24,315 nt of DNA from Clostridia bacterium (GTDB taxonomy: Bacteria; Bacillota; Clostridia; Oscillospirales; Acutalibacteraceae): NCBI GenBank assembly GCA_017559885.1, contig JAFYQN010000089.1:1-24315 (forward strand), written 5' to 3'. This document shows, in pieces, positions 16,569 through 24,315 of this stretch (position 1 is its first letter; every line of letters begins with the position of its first letter). The notes below the pieces were generated by a model that was given only the letters and a program-made list of their open reading frames with translations, searched no databases and was not told the origin of the DNA. The position numbers and the translations under genes are program-made.

Positions 16569-16657
16569 TCATTGCGAGGAACGATAGTGACGAAGCAATT
16601 CATAATATTCTTAAAAAGGAAAACGTATTGCCACAAACCTTTCGGTGTTCGCAATGA
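16569..16657. repeat. palindromic intergenic repeat, copy B (more diverged)
   Basis: A second 89-base copy, nine bases after the first, opening TCATTGCGAGGAACG and ending TGTTCGCAATGA; the outer nine bases pair perfectly. Its inner blocks (GAAGCAAT, ATTGCCAC) are more decayed than in copy A. Short reverse-strand reading frames across both copies come from the palindrome and are not genes. A scrap at 16450-16465 (TCTCGCAAAGACAA) may be the end of a third copy. Confidence 0.8.
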
Positions 16658-16738
16658 CAATGGTTATTATGATAAACGTCACAACAACAGCTTTTCAAAG
16701 TAAAAAGTCGCATTAAGCGATAAAAAAGGAAGGTTATT

Positions 16739-19700
16739 ATGAAATTAAGCATAAACAAAAGCGCTAAAAGAGTTATAAGTATCGCACTTGCAATGGTTAT
16801 GCTCGTGGGTACGCTCTTTACAGCAGGCGTTACGGTTAGTGTTAGCGCTAATACAAATAATATAGACCAGTGGGACGGTGGCTTTGACACAACCCTTACA
16901 GGTTCTGGTACAGCCGCTGATCCTTATCTTATAACAAACGCCGAAGAATTGGCTGCTGTTTGCTATGGTAAGGCTACTGGCTCTAAAACCGGCGCATACT
17001 TTAAGGTTAGCGGTGTAAGTGAATTTTATATGGATAGCGTTACTGCGCCTGCTACAGTAAAGGGATTTGCATCGGCTGCTCAGGTCGAGAGCCACTACAA
17101 GAATTTATCGAGCACACCTGCTAACTGGAATCCTAATACAAGTGTTAAGGTAAATTTTGATGGTAACGGCGCCACTATTTATGGTTTGTATATGAACAGT
17201 GTTGAAAGAGCAGGTCTGTTTTCTATGGTAACGTCAGGTACTGTTGTAAAGAATGTTGCCATAAAAAATTCTTACGCATATTCAACATCATACTCAGGAT
17301 TTGTTGCCGGTCAAAGTGACTGGAATGACGCAGGAGATTTTGTTGTAGAAAATTGTATTATAGTAAATAACTTTTCATGGAATACAAGCGGTAATACCGG
17401 TGAAATAGTTGGACATGCGGGTAACGAAGTTCTAAAAGTTAATAATTGTTTAGTTGCGGACAATGATTTGGATTATACCGCCAATGCAGGTTCTGAGTTA
17501 CCATTTCAGTATTTTTGCAAATATGCAGACGCGACTAACTGCGTAATAACCAATTGTTTAGCAATTGGCGTTGTTCCTAAAATTAGAGAAAAAACTACAG
17601 GTACAGTTTCAAACAACTATTGGGATAATAAATATTTGCATAGTAACGATAATTCAAACTTGACGGGAATAACTACTATTGCCAATGCTGGTGTTGCAAA
17701 AGGTTTAAATGCAAAAAGTTATCTTGTGAATTTTAACTGGGCAGACGATACCCAAAGCGGTGAAGGTTATTGGCACGCAGTAGTTGGCGGATATCCTTTG
17801 CCTATTAAGCCGGAAGGTTGGGAATACATTGTTCTTAAACCTGTTTGGAACGGTACTGCGGCAACAAGCTTTGCTCGCGGTAGCGGTATCGAAAGTGACC
17901 CATACATTATAGAAACAGCTGAGCAGCTTTATAAAATGGTTCGTGACGGCGGTAAACAATCTGATGGAACAGCGGCTTACTACAAGGTTGCAGACGGCGT
18001 TAATGATCTTTATCTTAACGACGTTCAAGTTGGAGATTTGAACACATTAAAATCTATGGTAAGCTCAGGCGCCGCCAAAAACTGGACTAAAGATTTTGAT
18101 GGCAATGTTTATAAACAAGATGCTAACAATGACGGACTTTGTGATGAAGACGTTGCGTTTACCGGTGTGTTTGATGGTAACGGTGTTACAATTCACGGCC
18201 TTTATAGTACAAACAAAAGCGTTACAGGAATTGGTTGGGCTGTATGGGCTGTAGGTTTTGTTCCTGCGCTAAAATATGACGCTGTTATCAAAAACGTTAA
18301 TTTTGATAAATCATATATTGAAAATACAAGCGTAGCATATTCAGGTGTTATTACTTGCTCTTTTGGTATTTCTGAAGCATTCGGTCTAAAAGTAGATGAT
18401 GTTTTTGTAGCGTATGGTAACGCAGAAACTACTACAAATGCAACCATTTCTAACGTTGTGGTGCGCAATACATATATGCCCGCAAGCGAAGGAAATAGCG
18501 ATAGTGGCGGTGGTTGGTGTAAAGCCGGATTTATCGGTGTACATAGTGGGCCAAAGAGTGTAACGTTTACAAACTGCGTATATGACGGCGTAGGTTCTGA
18601 AATGCTTATTAGAAGTGATGCTGCCGATAATCGCGCAGGTATTTATATGGTTTGTGGTTCAAATGCAAATAACGCATCATTGGCAAACTGTTTGTCTGTT
18701 GGTATACAACCGGTTGCAACTTCAACTTCAAAATGCAATGCGAAATTTGTTAACTGTTACACTACTGCTACTACGTTTACAGAGAACAGTAAAGATGATG
18801 AAGTAGCACAAATTACGGAATATGATTCACAAGATGACATGCCACTTCTTAACTGGGGCGTTTGGAGTATTGCCACTGTTGAAAATGGTCGCAAGTTGCC
18901 AATGCCAGGCATTACCAAAGGCGGAATCACAGGTTACGCTGCAGTAAAAGATATGCTTCGTAAACAGGTAAGCGGAGCAGGTTTGTTTAGTTACGTAGGT
19001 GTGTATGAAAAAGGTACGTATGGCCTATATGATACACTTATCGGTAGTGGTACCGAAGAGGACCCGTATCTTATAAGCACTCCTGTACAACTTGCAACTG
19101 CGATTGCGGCAGGCGGTGTAAACGTAAACGAAAAACTTTATTACAAACTAACAAACGATATAAATCTTGGTTCAATTGCTTGGATTGATACAGATCCTTA
19201 TCTTCGTGAAAGCGAAGGATTTTATGAATATTTATACACACCATTCAAGGGTACGCTTGACGGTGACGGTTACACCATTTACGAACTTAATGCTACTGCC
19301 ACAAACAGTGGCGCGCTTATTCCTGAGCTCGCTGGTGGTACCGTTAAGAACCTAAACATCCGTAATTCTGCGGCAGATGTTGCAATATTTGCCAAGGGTA
19401 ACGGTTCGGTTGAAAATTGCTCTGCAACAGATTGTTACGTTGCTACCGAAGGTGGCGCGCTTGTATCAGGTGGCGCAACAGCTAAAAACAGCGTATTTAA
19501 TGATACATATTACCTTGAAAACGGCGAGGTTGGCACTGCCACACTTGACGGCGAAACTTGGTACGGTATTGTAGGCAAAACACCGCATCTTGTAAGCAAT
19601 GCAAAAACCATGCCTTGCGCCGACGTTGACGGTGACGGCAAGGGCGATTCTTATGGCGCGGCTGACCTTACAGCGCTTAGAAACAAATTGCTTAAAAAGC

Positions 19701-21721
19701 AAGATTATAAATACGTTTACGGCGATGTTAACAAAGACGGCAAAATAAACTTAACCGACCTTGTAACACTTAGTCGTATAAACGTTGACGATTATGGTCA
19801 CGTAAGAGATGGTTTCTGGCGCAATCTTGAACTTAATAACATTAAGATTTATTATGGCGAAAATGACAACTATGACGCGGCTCGTAGATTAGAACTCTAT
19901 CTTGAAGCGGCTGTTTCAAATGTAGATATTCAAAAGGTTGTAAGCGCTCAAACAACTGTTACCGGTGAAAATTCCGATAAGACTGCGGTTTACGTTCATG
20001 CTAACGACACCGTAGGTAGTCCCGACGGCAAACTTGAAATTATTGTTGGTAATATTGCAAACTATGAAGTTTACTCTGCAAACACAAAGGCAACTGCCAC
20101 AAATAGTTATGCGATTACCTACGATAAAGAAAATGGTGTCCTTTGGCTACAAGGCGATAACTTTACAGCAGTTGAACAAGCAGTTCTTGACTTTATAAAC
20201 AACTCCGATGCTAAAACATCAACTGTTTATACTGTTGACAGTGCAACACTCGCTACCGAAAAACAACCTGTTACTATAAACGGTACTACCTACTACTACA
20301 CTTGGGGCGATGAATTTAGCGGCGAAGAACTACTTGGAGATAACTGGATGTATAGCCAAATGGGTAGTGAAACTGCTTATGAAAATGGCACTCACTTGGG
20401 TAAATACGTAAACCTTGAACATCCGTTTAATAAGGATTTAGATGAACTTTATGTTGTAGAAGACGGTAAGCTTACAATCAAACGTGGCGCTTACGTTGAT
20501 TCTGACTCAGCTTTAAACATAGCAAAACTTGATGCTCCTACCATTGGTAGTGACGGATACGCGTACAACGAAGTGGGCAACAAGATAGATGAAGAAGATA
20601 TCTACGTAACAGCAGGCGATATAATGACTCAAAAATCATTGCTTGTAAAACAGGGTTATTTTGAGTTTAAAGCGTCATTGCCTTCTGACGGTCACGCATT
20701 TATGTCTTGGTGGATGATGGGCTGCCCAACGGGTGGCAACAACAACGCCTATGCAAATTCACTATATGGCAAGATTTATAAACTAAATCCAAATTATAAC
20801 GGTGTTAACGCAATGAATAGTCAAAATGCAAAAGAAACCTATAAATATCAACTACCCAACGCTTATTTTGAAATTGATATTATAGAGCTTATGCAGGATA
20901 TTACCAATTTAAGTTCATCATCTCAAAAGAGTCATATGACAGGTGTTTATGATTATGATTTGCCGCTTAATATACACAAGTATGTTGATACAGGCGCAAA
21001 TGCGAGCAATGGTTATAAATATTCGGTACTTGACTGGTCAACAGGTGTGCCGCAGATGAAATCCTTTACACTTTTGGAAGGTTCAAAGTATTCATCTTCA
21101 AACTATAAAACGGTTACTTCTTTAACAGTTGATGGCAGCACTGACATTAAAGACGGTATTTTGTCTTCAAGGGTTAAAGACCATAGTTTTGGCACAAACG
21201 AAAGTCGTGCTTATGATGCTACTGCTCAAGCAAAACTTACCGCAATGCGTCGTTATGGTTTTGAGTGGGAAGTCGTAACCGATTCTAATGGTGTTGGTAC
21301 ATCTGCAACATACACACTTTACGTTTGGGATCCGGACGGTGATGGTGAATCAAGCGCTACCGATTATACTAAATATTCGTTCACTTGTGACAAAACAACA
21401 AGTTCTATCACATATAATGAAGCCAAAGACACATATAAAATTATAGGAAAAACATATTATACAGACCTTTACTATCTAAATCAGCTTATTCCTGATTGCG
21501 AGGTTTCTAACCAATACATGCACTTCATTATAGATAATATTTACTATGTTGCAAATCAGTACAATAATAATGCAAACTTTACTGACTTGCTAAGTTACGA
21601 AAATGCTGACAAGACCACTTTGGATATTGAATATATGAGAGTTTATCAGCAAGACGGCAAACGTGATATTATCACCCCCGAAACCGAAAGTTTCAACAAT
21701 GGTAACCACTTTGGTTATTAA
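16739..21721 (+). CDS. secreted GLUG-repeat protein with internal dockerin and C-terminal GH16 domain
   Basis: 1660 residues, ATG with AGGAAGG upstream. Signal peptide 1-37 (cleavage after SVSA). GLUG units open at about 55 (GSGTAADPYL), 381 (GSGIESDPYI) and 769 (GSGTEEDPYL). A type I dockerin occupies 962-1021: DVDGDGKGDSYGAADLTAL is a first calcium loop with about three extra residues, and DVNKDGKINLTDLVTLSR (996-1013) is a canonical second loop with ligands D996, N998, D1000, N1004 and D1007. An alpha/beta domain like that of the GH16 lipoprotein follows (about 1025-1175), then GH16 from about 1188 (TWGDEFSG) with catalytic EIDIIE at 1378-1383 (E1378 nucleophile, E1383 acid/base) and a C-terminal strand YMRVYQQ. 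GH16 enzymes cut beta-glucans or related galactans; the substrate is not decided. No membrane anchor or SLH domain is present, so cell attachment could rely on the dockerin binding a cohesin. Two terminators follow. Confidence 0.88.
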   Translation: MKLSINKSAKRVISIALAMVMLVGTLFTAGVTVSVSANTNNIDQWDGGFDTTLTGSGTAADPYLITNAEELAAVCYGKATGSKTGAYFKVSGVSEFYMDSVTAPATVKGFASAAQVESHYKNLSSTPANWNPNTSVKVNFDGNGATIYGLYMNSVERAGLFSMVTSGTVVKNVAIKNSYAYSTSYSGFVAGQSDWNDAGDFVVENCIIVNNFSWNTSGNTGEIVGHAGNEVLKVNNCLVADNDLDYTANAGSELPFQYFCKYADATNCVITNCLAIGVVPKIREKTTGTVSNNYWDNKYLHSNDNSNLTGITTIANAGVAKGLNAKSYLVNFNWADDTQSGEGYWHAVVGGYPLPIKPEGWEYIVLKPVWNGTAATSFARGSGIESDPYIIETAEQLYKMVRDGGKQSDGTAAYYKVADGVNDLYLNDVQVGDLNTLKSMVSSGAAKNWTKDFDGNVYKQDANNDGLCDEDVAFTGVFDGNGVTIHGLYSTNKSVTGIGWAVWAVGFVPALKYDAVIKNVNFDKSYIENTSVAYSGVITCSFGISEAFGLKVDDVFVAYGNAETTTNATISNVVVRNTYMPASEGNSDSGGGWCKAGFIGVHSGPKSVTFTNCVYDGVGSEMLIRSDAADNRAGIYMVCGSNANNASLANCLSVGIQPVATSTSKCNAKFVNCYTTATTFTENSKDDEVAQITEYDSQDDMPLLNWGVWSIATVENGRKLPMPGITKGGITGYAAVKDMLRKQVSGAGLFSYVGVYEKGTYGLYDTLIGSGTEEDPYLISTPVQLATAIAAGGVNVNEKLYYKLTNDINLGSIAWIDTDPYLRESEGFYEYLYTPFKGTLDGDGYTIYELNATATNSGALIPELAGGTVKNLNIRNSAADVAIFAKGNGSVENCSATDCYVATEGGALVSGGATAKNSVFNDTYYLENGEVGTATLDGETWYGIVGKTPHLVSNAKTMPCADVDGDGKGDSYGAADLTALRNKLLKKQDYKYVYGDVNKDGKINLTDLVTLSRINVDDYGHVRDGFWRNLELNNIKIYYGENDNYDAARRLELYLEAAVSNVDIQKVVSAQTTVTGENSDKTAVYVHANDTVGSPDGKLEIIVGNIANYEVYSANTKATATNSYAITYDKENGVLWLQGDNFTAVEQAVLDFINNSDAKTSTVYTVDSATLATEKQPVTINGTTYYYTWGDEFSGEELLGDNWMYSQMGSETAYENGTHLGKYVNLEHPFNKDLDELYVVEDGKLTIKRGAYVDSDSALNIAKLDAPTIGSDGYAYNEVGNKIDEEDIYVTAGDIMTQKSLLVKQGYFEFKASLPSDGHAFMSWWMMGCPTGGNNNAYANSLYGKIYKLNPNYNGVNAMNSQNAKETYKYQLPNAYFEIDIIELMQDITNLSSSSQKSHMTGVYDYDLPLNIHKYVDTGANASNGYKYSVLDWSTGVPQMKSFTLLEGSKYSSSNYKTVTSLTVDGSTDIKDGILSSRVKDHSFGTNESRAYDATAQAKLTAMRRYGFEWEVVTDSNGVGTSATYTLYVWDPDGDGESSATDYTKYSFTCDKTTSSITYNEAKDTYKIIGKTYYTDLYYLNQLIPDCEVSNQYMHFIIDNIYYVANQYNNNANFTDLLSYENADKTTLDIEYMRVYQQDGKRDIITPETESFNNGNHFGY

Positions 21722-21776
21722 TTCTTATTGTAAAATTTAATCTTTTAAATTTGCAATACGCCTAATTTGTTTGAGG

Positions 21777-21821
21777 GGCACAACTCTAATGGTATCTCAA
21801 CCATCCTTTTAGGGTTGTGCC
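21777..21821 (+). terminator. probable rho-independent terminator after the GH16-dockerin gene
   Basis: GGCACAACTCT (21777-21787) pairs with AGGGTTGTGCC (21811-21821), 11 pairs with one G-T wobble, followed by TTTT. The loop contains a second small stem (ATGGT/ACCAT). It stands 55 bases after the stop codon. Confidence 0.7.
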
Positions 21822-21844
21822 TTTTCATTATAAACGTATTATTT

Positions 21845-21885
21845 AATACTCCCCGAAGCAAAAATGCTTTTGGGAGTATTTTTTT
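21845..21885 (+). terminator. strong rho-independent terminator
   Basis: AATACTCCC (21845-21853) pairs perfectly with GGGAGTATT (21872-21880); an inner AAGCA/TGCTT stem closes on an AAAA loop, and a seven-base T-tract follows. It is the second of two tandem terminators, cleanly separating the surface-protein operon from the next gene. A-richness upstream may let it act on the other strand too. Confidence 0.9.
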
Positions 21886-21932
21886 GTGGCAAAAAACAAG
21901 TTTGGATAATTCTACCAAAACCGCTATTATAA

Positions 21933-21961
21933 TTGACAAATCGACAAAATTGTGCTAAAAT
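21933..21961 (+). promoter_or_regulatory. strong extended -10 sigma-A promoter for the A-PCP-R gene
   Basis: A perfect TTGACA at 21933-21938, a 17-base spacer, and TAAAAT at 21956-21961 preceded by TGC (an extended -10). Transcription would start near 21968, giving a leader of about 110 bases. An overlapping TTGTGC/TATAAT pair (21950-21978, 17-base spacer) could be a second start. The first leader bases (21968-21980) can pair with 21993-22005 in an AT-rich hairpin. The rest of the 356-base gap from 21722 holds the two terminators. Confidence 0.82.
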
Positions 21962-22077
21962 ATCACAGTATATATAATAGGTGTAATGGCGCTTATTTTA
22001 TATACAGGCAGGTTTGTTCACAAAAAACAATTAGCATTATAAATAATTCAAAACATATTTTAATTGGAGTTTGTTAT

Positions 22078-24315
22078 ATGAACAGAATGATTGTCGATTT
22101 ACAGGAATATGTAAATGAAATCGAAAAAAGATACGGAAATAGGGATGCCTACAGATATATTGTAGGCAATACTGTCGTAAGTAAAACCTTCAAAGAATTT
22201 AAAAAAGATATTTATGCCGTTGCTTCTTGGTTTGTAAAGAGGGGTTGGCAGGGAAAACACGTTGCCATTATTGGTTCGTCAAGTTATCAATGGGTGACGA
22301 CCTTCCTTGGTGTTGAATGTAGCGCAAACGTTGTTATTCCGATTGATAAAATGCTTTCTGAAGAAGAAATGCTCAACCTTTTGGTTATGGGTGACGTCGA
22401 CGTAGTGTTCTTGTCCGAAGAGTTTGAACCTATGATGAAAAAAATTCAAGAGACAAACGACAGGGTGATTGAAGTTATAAGTTTTTCGGGCACTCGTTTC
22501 CGTGAAATGTTGCGTACCGAACATACTGAATTGCCGACCATCGATCCCAATGCTCTTGCCGAAATTCTTTTCACATCGGGCACCACGGGCGTTAGCAAGG
22601 GTGTAATGCTTACACAAAAGAATATTACCTCAAATATAAACGATATCTACCGAATGGATTTTGCGCAGAACGTAAAAAAAGACCCCGTTGTTATGTCGGT
22701 GCTTCCTATTCATCATACGTTTGAACTTACCGTTGACAACTTGGGTGTGCTTTATTGTGGTGCAACCGTTTGTATTAACGATAAAATTGAAAATATAGTT
22801 GCTAACCTTAACCTGTTTAAACCGTCAGTTATATTGGTAGTTCCTACTATAGCTGAGGTTTTTTACAAAAAAGTTATGGATGGACTTGCAACAAACTCTA
22901 ACAAACACGTGATTGCTCTGGCAAAAAAAATCAATCGTTTGTTTAGACTTTTTAAACTTGATATAAGTCGTTGGTTATTTAGAAAACTTCTTGCTAAATT
23001 TGGCGGCAACCTTACCAATGTAATCGTTGGTGGCGCGGCGCTTCGCCCCGAGATTGCCGAAGCGTTTGACGAATTCGGCATTAATATGTATCAAGGTTAC
23101 GGACTTACCGAGTGCGCGCCACTTATTTCGGCAAATTACCCTAAGAAAAACAAGTTTGGTTCGGTTGGTCAACCCGTTTCATATATAGATGTTAAAATAG
23201 AAAACGGTGAAATTCTTGTAAAAGGTTCGGGCGTTATGCTTGGATATTACAAAAACCCCGAAGCAACCGCCGAAGCGTTTACGTCTGACGGTTTTCTTCG
23301 CACGGGTGACCTTGGTTATTTTGACCACGAGGGTTATTTGTATATAACGGGACGTTCAAAAAACCTTATTATTCTTGCTAACGGTAAAAATATTTATCCT
23401 GAAGAACTTGAAACACACATTGCGGTAATTGACGGCATTAAAGACGTTTTGGTGTATGAAAAAAGCGGTAAAATTTGCGCGGCAATTCAACCCACCGACA
23501 TCAACGACAACGAACTAACCGCCAACATAAAACGTGAAATTAAAAATCTTAACGCAACGTTGCCTTCTTATAAAAAAATCGTTGACATTAACTTTATAGC
23601 AAAAGATTTTCCAAAAACAACCACGCTCAAAATCAAGCGAAGCGAAGCAATAAAAATGCTCGACGAAACCATAAATAACAAAGTGGTTACATACGTTCCG
23701 CCAACAACCGAAGAACAAAAGAAAATAGTTTCGGTTTTTGAAAACGTTCTTGATAAGAAAAAAGTAGGCATTTTGGATAACTTCTTTGATATGGGCGGCG
23801 GCAGTCTTTTGGCATTTGAAGCGGCAGCGCTTATCGGTGTTCAGGCGCAAGAGATTTACGACAATCCAACTGCTGAACAGTTAGAAAGAGTTTTGCTTGC
23901 AATCAAAACCGATGACGAAGCCGAAAGAACAAATATTAACGTAAACGAGCTTATTAAGCACAACTCAAGTCTTTTGCATACAAACGAGGCAAAATACGTA
24001 CTCCTTACAGGCGCTACGGGCTATCTTGGTTCGCATATATTGCGTGAACTTTTAAGACGCCAGATGAACGTTGTTTGTCTTGTGCGCGATAAGGAAAAAC
24101 TTAAAAACACGCTTAAATACTATTTCCCAAAAGAACACGAGTATTTTAGATACAGGGTAAGAATAGGTGACATTAGCGAACCAAAACTTGGACTTAGCGA
24201 TGAGGAATATGACCAATTGCTTAAAAAGGTTGATATGGTAATTCATACCGCGGCAAACGTAAATCACACCGGTCGCTATGAAGAGTTTGAGCGCACTAAT
24301 GTTTTGGGTACTCAA
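22078..24315 (+). CDS. adenylation - carrier protein - thioester reductase enzyme (NRPS/CAR-like), partial at right edge
   Basis: 746 residues are visible from ATG 22078 (TGGAG upstream) and the frame stays open to the last base. Residues about 1-540 are an AMP-forming adenylation domain: SGTTGVSKG at 167, YGLTECAPLIS, YYKNPEATAEAF, TGDLGYFDHEGYLYITGR, and TLKIKR with the C-terminal catalytic Lys. The style is closer to FadD-type acyl ligases than to amino-acid-activating domains. A carrier domain follows with FDMGGGSLLAFE, whose Ser576 would take phosphopantetheine. From about 640 a Rossmann domain begins LLTGATGYLGSHILREL (GxxGxxG at 645-651), a thioester-reductase type NAD(P)H domain. Such enzymes activate an acid, hold it as a thioester and release it as an aldehyde or alcohol. 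There is no condensation domain before the A domain. It has its own promoter and is probably unrelated to the surface operons. Confidence 0.88.
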   Translation, partial: MNRMIVDLQEYVNEIEKRYGNRDAYRYIVGNTVVSKTFKEFKKDIYAVASWFVKRGWQGKHVAIIGSSSYQWVTTFLGVECSANVVIPIDKMLSEEEMLNLLVMGDVDVVFLSEEFEPMMKKIQETNDRVIEVISFSGTRFREMLRTEHTELPTIDPNALAEILFTSGTTGVSKGVMLTQKNITSNINDIYRMDFAQNVKKDPVVMSVLPIHHTFELTVDNLGVLYCGATVCINDKIENIVANLNLFKPSVILVVPTIAEVFYKKVMDGLATNSNKHVIALAKKINRLFRLFKLDISRWLFRKLLAKFGGNLTNVIVGGAALRPEIAEAFDEFGINMYQGYGLTECAPLISANYPKKNKFGSVGQPVSYIDVKIENGEILVKGSGVMLGYYKNPEATAEAFTSDGFLRTGDLGYFDHEGYLYITGRSKNLIILANGKNIYPEELETHIAVIDGIKDVLVYEKSGKICAAIQPTDINDNELTANIKREIKNLNATLPSYKKIVDINFIAKDFPKTTTLKIKRSEAIKMLDETINNKVVTYVPPTTEEQKKIVSVFENVLDKKKVGILDNFFDMGGGSLLAFEAAALIGVQAQEIYDNPTAEQLERVLLAIKTDDEAERTNINVNELIKHNSSLLHTNEAKYVLLTGATGYLGSHILRELLRRQMNVVCLVRDKEKLKNTLKYYFPKEHEYFRYRVRIGDISEPKLGLSDEEYDQLLKKVDMVIHTAANVNHTGRYEEFERTNVLGTQ

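Larger units (their letters stand above)
16434..16738. other. 305-base intergenic region between peptide gene and GH16-dockerin gene
   Basis: Holds the two palindromic repeats described separately and a 75-base stretch before the ribosome site AAAAAAGGAAGG at 16724-16735. I see no well-spaced promoter and no intrinsic terminator with a T-tract, so the downstream gene may be expressed by read-through past the hairpins or from a promoter I cannot identify. Confidence 0.5.

Noticed and set aside
16475..16890. Two minus-strand reading frames (61 and 96 residues)
   Set aside because: They arise from reading through the palindromic repeats and the antisense of the GH16-dockerin signal peptide; no ribosome site and no family-like sequence.
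21745..21958. Overlapping frames of about 63 residues on both strands after the GH16-dockerin gene
   Set aside because: They cross two intrinsic terminators and part of a promoter; no ribosome site fits.

Overview
The window looks like chromosome of an uncultured, AT-rich, Gram-positive clostridial bacterium (Oscillospirales/Ruminococcaceae-like, gut or rumen type). This rests on the S-layer homology tail at the left edge, a Bacillota-style lipobox lipoprotein, a dockerin, clostridial Cys-x-x-Cys linkers, strong Shine-Dalgarno sites and sigma-A type promoters. The genus cannot be fixed from sequence alone. Most of the window is an accessory locus for secreted carbohydrate-active and surface proteins.

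Layout. (1) 2-160: the end of an SLH protein. (2) 250-9668, plus strand, probably one transcription unit: a cytoplasmic GH20-like barrel protein, a 2227-residue membrane-anchored GLUG-repeat surface protein, and a GH16 lipoprotein. (3) A 17-bp symmetric terminator, then a convergent FAD-dependent oxidoreductase on the minus strand (9772-10974). (4) 11327-21721, plus strand, behind a good sigma-A promoter: a GLUG-repeat protein with a cohesin-like N-terminus that is split by a frameshift near 14.69 kb, a 37-residue acidic peptide gene, two tandem palindromic intergenic repeats, and a 1660-residue protein joining GLUG repeats, an internal dockerin, an alpha/beta domain and a second GH16 domain. 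(5) Two terminators and a strong extended -10 promoter, then an adenylation-carrier protein-reductase gene that runs off the right edge and is probably unrelated to the surface locus.

How the genes may work together (inference). The three giant GLUG proteins share about eleven copies of a roughly 200-350-residue beta-rich unit. Two GH16 enzymes share the same upstream alpha/beta domain. One GLUG protein has a TM anchor, one GH16 enzyme has a lipid anchor, one GLUG protein starts with a cohesin-like domain and one GH16 protein carries a dockerin. Together these suggest a small cell-surface assembly that binds and cuts a glucan-type polysaccharide, with a cytoplasmic GH20-like enzyme possibly acting on imported products. 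The substrate, and whether the cohesin-like domain really binds the dockerin, cannot be read from the sequence.
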